NCBI GenBank assembly: GCA_030062745.1
Contig: CP099841.1
Coordinates: forward strand, 22,013,398 to 22,077,397
Source: Capitulum mitella
Taxonomy: Eukaryota; Arthropoda; Thecostraca; Pollicipedomorpha; Pollicipedidae
Reading direction: 5' to 3'
Length of the DNA stretch: 64,000 nt
The notes beneath the pieces are model-generated. The model worked only from the letters and a program-made list of their open reading frames with translations, was not told the DNA's origin and ran no database searches. Positions 47,494-58,599 of this stretch are shown piece by piece. Positions within the stretch are counted from its first letter, which is position 1. Each line of letters opens with the position of its first letter. Position numbers and translations under genes: made by a program.

Positions 47494-47835
47494 ATGGGAA
47501 GACTAAAGACTACCGATTCGGCAAAAGAGCAACGCGTGAAAGCACCAACACCACCTTCTCTAAGGTCAGCCACGGACATATTCTTAATTTGTCATCCGTC
47601 TTCCTCGATCGGTGACCCAGATTGCCAACCAGGCGCCAAGTTCTCCAGGACTTCATCCATGCTAATAAAGGATCTTTCGATAAGAGGGCCGCGTTCAGTG
47701 CCACGGTGGAAAATGTTCTGACGTTTTGGAATATGACGCGTATAAAGATGGTCAAGAGAGAGAGAAATGCGATAGAAAGCTGTTATTACTGTGGGAAGAG
47801 TGGCGCTCGCTGCAAAAAGCAAGAAGCGAGTTCAG
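47494..47835 (+). pseudogene. Broken left-arm copy of the transposon-like gene
   Basis: Reads in the same order as the minus-strand copy at 47916-48443, but in two frames. KTTDSAKEQRVKAP and LRSATDIFLICHPSSSIGDP lie in one frame; RRQVLQDFIHANKGSFDKRA, VENVLTFWNMTRIK and the following part lie in another. At least one frameshift falls near 47620. After the position of LEDW/LWEDWRSLQK the similarity stops, so the 3' part is missing. Confidence 0.75.
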
Positions 47836-47915
47836 AATTGTCGTTTTCTCCTGGCAAGAAACATTATAACGTTCCCACTCATCGTTGTCTGGCGTGGGCC
47901 CCGTTGCTCCTTTTA

Positions 47916-48443
47916 AAACGATATTTCTTCTTTCTTGGCATCGTCTGAGAGCAGTCGGTTTCTTTTAATCTCTTCAGTAGCATCAGGAGCTCCGATGTCC
48001 CATAGCTTGTCCAGACTTTCTGAGAATTTCTTCCTGCCTTCACCTGCGTCATTGGCTCTCTTATTACTTTTCTGTAGCGAGCGCCAGTCTTCCCAAAGTA
48101 ATTCCAACTTCATATTGCATTTCTGTCTCTCGACCGTCTTTATACGCGTTATATTCGCCATGTTCCAAAACGTCAAAACCTTTCCCACCGAGGCATTGAA
48201 CGTAGCCTTCTTCTCAAAAACTCCCTGATTGGCATGGATGAGGTACTGGAGAACTTGGCGCCTGGATGGCAGTCTGGGGTCACCGATCGAGGAAGACGGC
48301 TGGCAAATTAAGAATACGTCCGTGGCTAACTCTAGAAAAGGTGGTGCTGCTGCTGGTGCTTTCGCACGTTGCTCTTTCGCCGAATCGGTAGCCTTTACGT
48401 TCCTCCCACTCCTGGCCGTTGTCAGTTTATCTGGTGTAAACAC
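47916..48443 (-). CDS. Transposon-like protein of unknown function, intact right-arm copy
   Basis: A 176-residue minus-strand frame from ATG at 48443. After a low-complexity start it has RRQVLQYLIHANQGVFEKKA, then VLTFWNMANI, KTVERQKCNMKLELLWEDWR, SLQKSNKRAND, a charged region and KFSESLDKLWDIGAPDATEE, ending SDDAKKEEISF. The order R-x-V-L-x(3)-H, V-x(3)-F-W-x-x-A-x-I, K-L-x-x-L-x-x-x-W-x-x-L-Q-K and F-x-x-x-L-D-x-L-x-D-I-x-x-x-D-A resembles small helical N-terminal regions I know from uncharacterised, mobile-element-associated arthropod proteins; I cannot check this. No catalytic domain is present. The start is the first ATG of the frame and could be later, as similarity to the left arm also covers untranslated sequence. 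Confidence 0.55.
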
Positions 48444-49299
48444 TGCATTTACCAGGCAAGGACCAATTGCCTGAGTTATTACACAGACCCATAAAGACCC
48501 TACCCCATACGAACAGGTTGCAAAACTCGACTGACGCGAGCAGAAAGCTGATGCCGCGGGCCGCCGCCGCCCAACACGCGCTCAGCTCTAGGGGAATACG
48601 AGGAGGCACACCTCGCACCATCCCCTTGCACCTAATATTACTGTAAGGTCCTGCCTTCCTACTTACCTCATTACTCCTACCAAATACTACGAGGTCCACC
48701 GGTCTCCACCGATCTTCCCGAGCCCCACTCAGACTTCCCGGCCGATCAACGCCGCCGCTGCCGCCGCCGGCACCTGTAACATATGCCGCTCGCGGCGCGC
48801 AGAGGCGCGTGCAACCCCAGGTGTGCGAGGGAGGCACTCCTCGAAAATAATTGCATTAAATAGATCCTCAATGCTCCGGTTGAAACAGCAACACCATGCC
48901 ACCTCCTTGTCGTTTCTAGAAATGATATTTTTGTTTTTCGACACTAGGACAGGTACATGTTGTGTATGAGTCAAATACAGGTCAGGTCCTTGGTGGGTGT
49001 AACTTCTAAACCACGTGCCCTAAGAACTTGGTGAGTACATGAGGCAAGTTCTTACATTAAACGAATTTACGAAATACGGCTACATGATCAATTATCTCAG
49101 TTTAGTAAGAAGTTCTTAATTGGCCCAATTTGACCAAGCACTAACATTTTCAAGGTCGATGCATGACGCCTAAATGTCTTTCAGTTTTGTTAAAAATCGC
49201 CGTGTGCTTCCAATGAACCAAGTCATGGTAAAACTTTCAACAGCTACAATTTTCAAAAAAAGAACAAAAAATGCGCTATCCTAAACATCATGGTTCATT

Positions 49300-49437
49300 G
49301 TTGCTCCCGCTACCACCAAACCACCGTCCACCGCTGTCCTAGAAGACACCAGACCACCGTCCACCGTTGCTCCAGCTGACACCACGCCACCGTCCAACGC
49401 TGTCCCAGAAGACACCAGACCACCGTCCACCGCAGTG
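49300..49437. repeat. 33-bp minisatellite, right block
   Basis: Four units of ACCACCGTCCACCGCTGTCC plus AGAAGACACCAG, in the same plus-strand direction as the left block at 46570. A further short block lies at 49750-49800. Confidence 0.9.
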
Positions 49438-49749
49438 GCCACATTCATTTTCCACTGGGTGCCAAGGAAAAAATCAAAAGGCGTAAATATTTCAGTACTC
49501 ATTGCAAAAATGAAGGTTGCCAACGCTTGCAGTGTTCACAAATTTGTTTTCTGGTTAGCTGCACATATATAAAACGACCAAAGGATGCCAGAATCCTGGG
49601 AAAAGATGCAGGATGACTGCATCCAGCACTGTAAAAATGCGCATGCAGTTTGCTGCCAAAGTGATGTCCAGATATCACTATTTCCACAGTTGGGATGCAT
49701 TTATTTTCGCGGTTAGGCGTCATTTCCACTCAAAATTCCAGTTCTGGCC

Positions 49750-50480
49750 ACACCGGTCCACCGCTGCTCCGGCTGGCACCAGACCACCGTCCACGGCTGC
49801 CGGAGGACGGCGCCGCTCCCCTCGCGCCCGCCGCCGTGTCTCCGGCGCGACACCCTATCCCCGGACGGGTGTTATTTCACGGTCCGTGGTCGGCGCGATG
49901 AAGACGGATCAGCGGACGCCTGCAATCAAGCCTCGGGCCCCCTGACCAGCCTCCATTCGGCCGTCCTCGGGCGTCGCCATAGGGTGGGGCGGGCACGGAG
50001 TGTCACGTGGCCAGGTAATGGGTCTCGGACAGGCGAGCCAACTCAACTCAGCACGTTTAAATGACAACTTGGACGTTATATGTGGAAGGCCTGGCCAGGT
50101 CTACGAGTGAATTTAACGCATGTGTCAAGTCTGGTCACGAACAGGTCCTTCTCACGTCAGTGAGTGGCGTTTGTCGGCGGGCGGTCGGCCGGCCCCTGGC
50201 CCGCGGCTCACAGCGCGCTGTGACCGCAGACCGCGATCAATGCCAGCCTCTTGCTGAGCGCCCGTGTCATGGACGCCTCCCGCGGGCCCGCTTAGCACCG
50301 GAGCCGGGCCCGTCTCCCGACCGGCGACTTCACGGCGAGCGGCTCTCCGAGCTCGAGCTGTGCGCCGATGACCGGCCGGGCAGGACGGGCTTAGGGGGCC
50401 GGCGGAGGGTGGCGACTGCAGTAGTCAGCGTGTCGCCGGCGGACGGGACCGAGGAGCGCCAACAGGACCGCCGAGGACCA
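49750..50480. other. GC-rich islet starting in the 33-bp minisatellite
   Basis: CpG-rich block beginning with a unit and a half of the 33-bp repeat, then unrelated GC-rich sequence. The 140-codon frame at 50061-50483 has no recognisable domain. Confidence 0.4.
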
Positions 50481-50930
50481 TGAACAAGAGGACTGAAGAC
50501 CATCCGCCGGAACGCTGACGACCATTAAATGGGTGGAATGAAGACCATTCATGAGGCGACTGACGACCATTTGGGCGAAAATTGAATTTCATTAAGAGGC
50601 GGACTGAGAACCATTAGTAGGTGGACTGGGGACTATTAAGCAGGAGTGCTGAAGGCCATTGACTGGTGACCAGAGGGTTGTTCATGAGGACTGAGGGTTA
50701 TTCACGAGGACTGATGGTTATTTAGGTGAGGGCTAAGGACTATTTACAGAAGCGCCGAGGACCATTGGCATGCAGACTGAGGGCTACTAACATGCCGACT
50801 GAAGGTCATTAACAGGCGAAAAGGAGATCATTAACAAGGCGACTGAGGGCCACTTACAGGTAAGATGAGGACATGAAGAGGCGTGCTGAGGCCACTTACG
50901 GGCAAACTGCTAGCCATAAACACCTGACTT
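50480..50930. repeat. Degenerate minisatellite, units near 30-40 bp
   Basis: Repeated GACTGA(G/A)GACCATTAA and GGCGACTGAGGGCCA-type units, about fourteen copies with strong divergence, becoming less recognisable with distance from the GC islet on its left. Confidence 0.8.
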
Positions 50931-51376
50931 GAAGAGGCACTAACGATACACTGGGGCAATATAAAAGCAAATACCTCTAAAAACGAACCCCAATATTTTA
51001 ACTGGTCCAGAAAGTGTCTCCAAACTCTACAGAAAGAACAAAATTTCCCAACAATATGACACAGATAAGAAGTATACAAAAAGATATCCCAATGAGTAAC
51101 AGTGGCCCGTTGTCATCAGTTTCAACATCGGCAGTAAATGGGTCATTTCCGCAGTGGTTTATTTCTCATTACGTATACCTATATCTTTCGGTTCTGTGTT
51201 CTCGATCATACAGATGTGTTAAAAATGCATCACGTTTCATCCACGATTACAGTTATTTCAACAGAAAAGTATGGAATTGAGGATCTTTCGCAAACACACA
51301 TTAATGCAGTTAGAGCGGTGGCTCTTTGGCCTAATGGGTGCCCCAACATATGGTACGTATTTGCAAGATAAATATG

Positions 51377-51409
<33 letters not shown>

Positions 51410-51416
51410 CATATAC

Positions 51417-51448
<32 letters not shown>
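51377..51448. repeat. TA microsatellite, interrupted
   Basis: TA array broken by TGTATATATACATATACG in the middle, making a near-palindrome. Confidence 0.95.
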
Positions 51449-51451
<3 letters not shown>

Positions 51452-53005
51452 TACATTCGGATTCCTGTCGGTGTCAAGTTGTTGTAAAGAGAAATGGAAG
51501 TTTACTTTGCACTTTGTTTTTATCCAGTGTTTACGTGTTCGTGTATTGCTGTTTTTTCCTGCCACACCACGTTATACATGACATGATTAGTATACAAGAT
51601 CCGTGCTTTCGTTTTCTAACAGGACGCTTCAAATGAGGCGAGGACAGAACGACATCCATAATGCATACCAGTGGTTCGCCATCGCATTAATTTTGACGTA
51701 GTGGAGGAAATGGGGCACTCCCCAGAAGAGGGAGCGAGCATATGCTTAAGATCGAAAACAATCTTGTATTCTGTGTCGTTTTATTTGCATCTCATTATGC
51801 AAAGGAGTATCATGTCCTCAACAAGGACGGAAAGATTGTTTTGTGATATTTTTATGACCCTATAATTGTTTCCCTCTTTGGAAAAAGTCTTTGTTTCGCC
51901 AACAGTGCTAAAAGCTTTTTAATTGCACTCTGTAATTTTTCAAAGTAACAAAACACCTGTCGAAAGATGTTGGCTAGTTTTAGGGCTTACTGCGTGGTAT
52001 CTAAAATCTGGTGATGGGTGACAGCGTGTTATCGTGCCTTGATGCTCTAATGGTCGCATACCTGTACAGGTCTGTCAGGATGGAATTGTGCGTTCTGCAG
52101 CGTTTAAATGTTACAGCGCATTCCTCTGAAGACCGAAGGAACGCTCCTAATTAAAAGGAAATTATATCCGAACTAGATTTGTCTACCTATCGGACTCGTA
52201 GAGTGCGATTGTCAAAATTACTGGCGGTATGAATGGATAAGGAAGATAAGAAATGGAATTAACGGACAGAAGAGATTGCTTATGCTCGCTTTTCTCTCTT
52301 CATCCAAAATTCATGTTAAAATTGGCGTAGAAAATTGCATGCTACGTGCTCCCACATTTCTTGAAAAGTGATGTGCAACGTGCCTAAAGATGTTTCTGTT
52401 GCAGAGATGTCAGGTGCATTGCGGCCTCATAACCAAATGTGAAAGACTTTCTGTGGTCTGCAGACAATATCTGGGAAACGGCGTCAATGCTCTGTGGCCA
52501 GCCCTCGCACGTGTTGGCTATTTTTGGATTCCCCCCGACGTCACAGACGATGTCAGTCACAGACTCAGACTCAGAGCAGGATACTACCACCAACCGAACG
52601 AGGTAGCGAAGCTACGTCGAAACAGCTGACAGAAGATAGGCATTGGAGAGGGCTTGATCACGTAACACATCAATGTCACGATGCCCAGCATATCGGAAGT
52701 AATCCAATCAAGTAACCTCATCAGAACGGAAACAGGTCATAAAAGCACCAGTACGTGTCGCAAGCAAGCGGAAATCGAAGTCTAATGCTGCGTTTTGCTC
52801 TTCGCGCAGACATCCACGACTCTTCCTTGTATGCTTTGTAATGTTTCCCCACTGCTCCGCAACGTGTCATAAACGCATGCTTAATGCGGAATAAAGATAG
52901 CTGATCGCTGTGGTGATGATGCCTCTCTTTACAGCTATGGAGGTCGGAATTACTCAAATTGGCTTCCAGCCGAAATAGCTGTTTATTTATTGGTTTGTTC
53001 ATTTT

Positions 53006-53605
53006 TTGAGTTTACGATGGCACATTCACGGGCAAGTAGGATGCATTGAAAGAAAGCCTTTGCTTGTCGTAATGCACAACCGAAAAGTTGATCATGAGGT
53101 AAAACTCTTAAAGCTGCTTAACATCGACAACAAATGGCGCTTAAGTGCCGCTGTTACATCATACGGTGAACTACAGCCTGAATTTCACTCAATATTCTCC
53201 AGGTCGGCAGATTGGTTCGCGTCATCTGCCAAGGTTTCTGAGGCGAGAGACACTTATCTCGGCATATTTTTTATGTTTCAGCATGATGCGACACACCATG
53301 CCAGTTTTCTAGCAACTGCAAACTGCATGGTTTTCAATGTCTTTGAAGGCATTCTGGCCACGAAGGCGTATCTAAGCGGATGTAGATACATCATGAGGAC
53401 GGAAGAAAGCTACCAAGCGATAAAAAGAAGGAACGACAATAGTGAGGGGACAGAACAACGCACAGAAAACGCAGAGAAAGTCCGTCACTGGTTTTTACCT
53501 CCTGATAATGTTTACAGGGTGATATTCGCCTCGAGGTACGCAGTGACTGCAATGTTGCCGATACTTTCCCTAGGGTTAACGAGTCAAAACGTCAGAACAA
53601 AATGA
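53006..53605 (+). CDS. Unrecognised 199-codon open frame
   Basis: The longest frame in a stretch of ordinary base composition, from ATG at 53006 to TGA. The product begins MSLRWHIHGQVGCIERKPLL, holds a segment MFQHDATHHASFLATANCMV and ends near LPILSLGLTSQNVRTK. I recognise no domain, signal peptide or membrane pattern, and codon choice shows no clear bias. A chance frame of this size in 64 kb searched in six frames is plausible. Confidence 0.18.
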   Translation: MSLRWHIHGQVGCIERKPLLVVMHNRKVDHEVKLLKLLNIDNKWRLSAAVTSYGELQPEFHSIFSRSADWFASSAKVSEARDTYLGIFFMFQHDATHHASFLATANCMVFNVFEGILATKAYLSGCRYIMRTEESYQAIKRRNDNSEGTEQRTENAEKVRHWFLPPDNVYRVIFASRYAVTAMLPILSLGLTSQNVRTK

Positions 53606-53858
53606 ATATTAGCCTGGCGAGAATCAAAAAACGATTTTTAAGCAAATCCGCCGCATTGTTATCGCAACAAATTGTGAACCACGAGATAAGCCGGCGAGGC
53701 CTGTTGAGAACGTTCCGTCGGGTTTGGTCCGACTGGCCCAGTGACCTCCTCCCACCAGAGAACACTAGATCTGGTTTTGGGTGCCGTCTGACCTTGGCCG
53801 TATATTGTGCGACCCGTAGAAATGACCCAGAGATATGAAATGAAGTGTTGCAAGCAAA

Positions 53859-53860
<2 letters not shown>

Positions 53861-53948
<88 letters not shown>

Positions 53949-53980
53949 CAGAGAAGGGGGGAGGGAGGGAGGAAGGAAGA
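53861..53980. repeat. GA microsatellite followed by GGGA repeats
   Basis: About 40 nearly perfect GA units, then GAGGGAGGGAGGAAGGAAG. Open frames through it are repeats of R-E or S-L and are not genes. Confidence 0.97.
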
Positions 53981-54099
53981 GATTACATAACTGGCATGTC
54001 TTGGATCGGTCTGTGTTCTTTTTCATTGCTTCGTCAACCTTCCCCTCCTACTATCCCAGCTTACACTCCTCTCATTTACTGATAAGCACGCAGACTTGG

Positions 54100-55030
54100 A
54101 CAAAAATTTTTCTTCGCTGTTAAACATTGCCTCTTTTTACCACCTCCTGATCAACCATGCGTGTATTAATGATGCCTGTTTGTATGTAGGATCGCAAAAT
54201 TACCAATTTCGCAAAAACTGACCATCTACTGGATGCGGGACGTTCACTTTAACCCAGTTAGGCCGGCTCTATCCAAGGATCCATGCAGTCAAATTAGCAG
54301 CTATATTGGTTAACGACAAGAAAGGTATGCGGGCTATGAGCAGATTCCCAAAACACTTAGATGCATAATTTTGTATGTCATGAAGGGCACTGATAACATA
54401 TCGTTTAGGACGGTTCTGTTGATTTTTCCGCGCATTTTGTTAAATGCCAGACGCACGTGAGTAGTCGTTCGACATGTATATGACCGAATTCTGGGACGGA
54501 CCTTTGTTTACACTGGCTCTGTGGCGCCGTTTTGGAAGAATCGGTTCAAGATGAAATATTACTTTTACCCTTGCACCCTTCCCCTCCTTCAAGGCGATGA
54601 ACCAACGAAACGATTGATTTGCTACGGAGAGAGCATACCAATTCTAAGGTGAAAAGAGCCGTTTAAAAAACTTACCGGAAATGTTGCACGTTTATGATAT
54701 TTGATATGTTACTAAAACAGGTCGTTGAATTCAAGTATTCGTCTGTGCCAGTTTCGTGCGAGACATCTGTGCGTTGCGCAGCCCGTTCACCTTGGGATGA
54801 AGGATATCGTGTCTGCCCCTGGAACTGAGAATGGTGCGTTGACCTCTGTAAAAGTGTTCTAACCGCGAGTGGAACGTTCCGACTACCCATCGATGACGAT
54901 GCATGATAGCTATGGACCAGAAACAGTTCACTTGCCGAGTGGCATGTGCTGCAACGCAATTTGCGCGTCTCGCCAATTCTTAGGGAGTATCGTTATATGA
55001 ATGTCCATGTAGAAGTGGCCAGTAGAGACG
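54100..55030. other. Plain intergenic sequence
   Basis: No recognised gene, RNA or repeat. Confidence 0.5.
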
Positions 55031-55039
55031 TCTCAGGGG

Positions 55040-55760
55040 AAATCGGCTATGAGAGACGCTGTCCATGCGTTCGTATCGATTCAAGTCCTCGCGTGGCTCC
55101 AGGTGACTCAGGTACTGCGCACCCGGACTGCGGCGGCTCCTGGCTTCTTCTCCGCAGCAGCTGCAGGCGGGCCGCGCCCAGTACCCTCGACAGTCCCCTC
55201 CGCTTCCGTCCCTGACCCCCTCTCTCAAAAGGTCCTGTATGACCGGCACCGGGAGGTCCTGCCACGTCCGTTTAAGCAGCCCCTGACCTATTGCTCCAGT
55301 CTCGGCCGGCGATCACGCCACCGGACGCGGCAGACGGCCCCGCCCACCATCCGTCCGCGGTCGCGAAATAATCATCGGCCGTAATTTAGCTCGGCCATCC
55401 CGGTAATCGACCTCATTCCGCCGACGCGACACTGATCGTCGCGACACGCCCCCCCCCCCCCCCCCCCGCGCGATCTCCACCGCCCGGACCGGACAGAGCC
55501 GCCGTCGCTAAGACGTCGCATTGCATGCAGGACGGGTCCGGCCGGCAGCATGGGCCGTAGCCAATTGACCTGGAGGAGACTGCAGTCGGCATTGATCGTC
55601 ACCGGGCCGCCACGGCGGTGGACGGCCTGCCCGGCAGCATTGGTTTCTCCGCGTTATCGCCGCCTGAATAAGCGTTTCCGTCGGCAGCCCCGAGGGTGGG
55701 TTCCTCGCTGAACGGGTCGCCGTTCGAACGAGGTAGTGCCCCTCAGTCGCCTGCGGAATG
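55040..55760. other. GC-rich islet with embedded AT-rich words and poly-C
   Basis: CpG-rich block with a poly-C run at about 55448-55467. In 55360-55440 the words AAATAATCATCGG, GTAATTTAGC and GTAATCGACC are set in GC-rich DNA, and TTATCGCCGCCTGAATAAGC occurs at about 55655. This fits a homeodomain-bound enhancer; no protein-coding evidence. Confidence 0.35.
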
Positions 55761-55827
55761 GCCTGCGAAGGCGGCTCCATTACGGGAATCTATTGGCCAG
55801 CGGCCGGCACTGTCAATCTGATCAGCG

Positions 55828-55849
55828 AGATAGAGAGAGAGAGAGAGAG

Positions 55850-55913
<64 letters not shown>

Positions 55914-55924
55914 AAGAGAGAGTG
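55828..55924. repeat. GA microsatellite
   Basis: GA array with AAAG and GGGG interruptions, ending in a G run. Confidence 0.97.
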
Positions 55925-56789
55925 GGGGGGGGGACTGGTCGCGAATTCGTTTGGTTTGTTAGTGTAGGTGATATTGTTATGCAACAAAAACCAAACATCA
56001 GAGCAATATTTTGGTTTTGTCAAAACAACTTCGATTAATTTTAAAACTCGTTAAAAAAAATGCCACTGTGAATGTAGTGCTGAAACATGTGTAAAGCGAC
56101 GTTTGCAGTAAGTCCTCTTGAAAACCAATTCAGTTCAGGATGCTGTTACAGAACTAATTCTGAGAAATATTGAACCAAGGAAATAAAAACTTTTGCAGGA
56201 CAAAGTTCTGAATCATTTCGTTCGTGCTGCCTACGTAAACCGGAACGACAAGCTGGCAACTCAGTGGAACGGCTTATGTTCGGCACGTTTATGTTTGCAT
56301 ACTGGGGCTCTCCACTCAACCAGTGGCACGGCTGGAATACACCATTTGGGCCAGAGCCTGGGAAATCTAGACGTGTAGTCTCACTTTATCACCGTTTCCG
56401 GAGTTTATGTGCTGTACTGAAAAGCGTTATAAGGATGTGCTCATTTTGGAGGGGCCAAACATTACTGGCGGTTTCACTGACTACGTGAGAATAAAATGTT
56501 GTTGGCCTACAAGCTCGTGCAAAAAAACTTCAAGAAGATATGCGCCGGTAATCATGTGCAAAAACAATCAAATGCCAGTGCAACAAATCACATGGGGTTT
56601 CTGTGATGACATTTTATAAATCATACTGTAAAGAAGGAGGAGTATTTGCCAAAACTAGCATCAGTAATGCGTATTCAAAACTCCCCAGCATGCAACCATA
56701 ATCATATTACACGTTTGCTCCGCATAACCAGGTCTGCGAACAACCATCAATTGCGCCACATGGCAACCGATCTCCTCAAACTCACCTAT

Positions 56790-57235
56790 TGTGGCGAGGT
56801 TCTCCCTCAAAACGCCAGTGCCGACCGCGGCTCGTACCGCGCAAACCGTCCCGACGTCCCGCGGCGTCCCGTCAGCGACGTACGGCACCGCACGCCGCCG
56901 CTCGTCCGGCCCAGCACACGCCGTCAGACTTCGCCGCTGACGACGGCCAGCTCGCGCCGGCCCGGCCCCGTCGGACTCACCGCGCCACTGTGTCCACCGC
57001 CCGCCGCCGGCCCGCGCCGGACCTGCCCGCGCTCTGCCGCCGCCGGCGGTAACGACGCGGTCCGTCGCAGCCGACGGTAACGACGCGGCCGGCCGTCGCA
57101 GCCGACGGCCGCCCGCTGCCGCCAGCAAACTGCTTATGCATGCCGGCCCGCCTGGTGGGCGTCCGGCCGGCGTCGGCGGTACTCGACCGCCCGCGCTGGC
57201 CGCTCATCTGAGTCGCCGCCGCTGCAGAGCTCGCA
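56790..57235. other. GC-rich islet with a 27-bp tandem duplication
   Basis: Very CpG-rich. The word CGGTAACGACGCGG followed by CCGTCGCAGCCGACGG occurs twice in tandem at about 57045-57108. Frames on both strands are R/P/A-rich and not credible genes. Confidence 0.4.
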
Positions 57236-57660
57236 GCCGCTGTCTGGGACAGGTCAGGAGGAGCAGGTCCGTCTGAGGCCCCTCAGGAGGACGGAGGTCA
57301 GTCTGGGACCGCTCAGGAGGACGGAGGTCTGTCTGGGGCCGCTCAGGAGGACGAAGGTCCGCCTGGGGCCGCTCAGGAGGACGAAGGTCGTTTAGGGCCG
57401 CTCAGGAGGACGAAGGCCCGTCTGAGACCGCTCAGGAGGACGGAGGTCTGTCTGGGGCCGCACAGGACGACAAAGATCGTTTAGGGCCGCTCAGGAGGAC
57501 GAAGGTCCGTCTTGGGCCGCTCAGGAGGACGAAGGTCCGTCTGGGGCCGCTCAGGAGGACGGAGACCCGTCTGGGACCGCTCAGGAGGACGAAGGTTTGT
57601 TTTTGGTGGTTCAGGATTGGTGTCTTAGGTTTCTCAGGAGGAGAGGTTTGTCTTGGGTGT
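57235..57660. repeat. 30-bp minisatellite, about 13 units
   Basis: Unit GGTC(C/T)GTCTGGGGCCGCTCA then GGAGGACGAA, most regular at 57290-57600 and fading to TTCAGGATTGGTGTCTTAGG-like remnants to about 57800. It starts at the edge of the GC islet on its left and points toward the next islet at 58000. Confidence 0.95.
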
Positions 57661-57999
57661 CTTAGGATAGTGGTCTTCTTGGGCGCCTCAAAATTAGGAA
57701 AGTTCGTTGGGGTGACATAGGATTGGGATCTTGGGTCTAAGGCTGCTTAGAAATTAGATTCTCTGTATAGCACGGCACAGAAGTTGGCTCTTCTGTTGCG
57801 GCTCAGGCGTGGGAAGTTCCGTCTGGGGTCCTTTGAAGTGGGAGTTCATCGTCTCGACGGCTTTGAAGCGGAAGCACCACCGTATGGACGGTTCGTTTGA
57901 GGTGTGTGTGACAGGGCCGCTGTCTGGAAAGTTGAAAAGTGAAGGGCCGCTGACTCAGAAAGACTCGATGTGGCAACATTACTGCCTGGGAGCGCGCTC

Positions 58000-58560
58000 T
58001 GCGCTGACAGAAGCAGATTCGGTCCTGTCTGACGCGAGAGGGTCCGCTGGGTCGGAAACCGCACGCGCCGCAGGTATCCGGCAGACCGCCGCTCCCTGGG
58101 CACTGCCAGACTCCTGACAGCGTCAGGGGAGCGGGCTCCGTCTGGCCGGTAATCCAACACGACGCAGTGGCGGCCGACCTCGCGAGGAATCCTGAAGGTC
58201 AGAGCGGGCCGTGCGCTGCGTGTCCGGAGCGGAAGCCGTTCCAGGAGCCGACGACCGACGGACCGCCCGACGGAGGACGGCGAACTGCACGGTGTCCGGC
58301 GCGCGGCCGAGGCCCGGCCGGACCGGTCAGCGTCCCGTCAGTCATCGCCGGCCGACATCGATCTGCGGTCGGGCAGGGCAACGTCATGCGCCGATCGGCG
58401 CCGGCTCGACACGACACGCGGCCCGGGTCGGCGTCGGTGTCGCGCCAATCTGCCGCTCTGTCACGCCAGCGCGGCCGACGGACGCCGGCGCGTCGCGGCG
58501 CCACCACAGCACCGCGACGTCAGGGAGGGGTGACTGCTGACTACGGTGCTGCAGGTCCTC
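58000..58560. other. GC-rich islet
   Basis: CpG-rich block on the far side of the 30-bp minisatellite. Overlapping frames up to 154 codons on both strands show no domain. Candidate regulatory islet. Confidence 0.3.
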
Positions 58561-58599
58561 CTCCGCAAACGAAGTCCTTGTTTCCGGTCTTAGGAAAAC

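Larger units (their letters stand above)
46684..49275. mobile_element. Large inverted repeat, two opposed copies of one element
   Basis: Left arm about 46684-47830 and right arm about 48070-49275 are reverse complements with mild divergence and small indels; the middle (47830-48070) is single-copy. Shared landmarks are TTGGTCAAATTGGGCCAATTA (left 46821, right inverted near 49115), a GC-rich block with GGCGTTGATCGGCCGG (47194; inverted 48740), ACCGATTCGGCAAAAGAGCA (47511; inverted 48375) and TCCTCGATCGGTGACCC. Each arm carries the same reading frame, pointing toward the centre. I see no clear target duplication, so it may be two convergent insertions or an inverted duplication of one element. 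Confidence 0.85.

Noticed and set aside
53807-54123. RERERE / SLSLSL frames
   Set aside because: Simple translation of the GA microsatellite; the same applies at 55736-56038.
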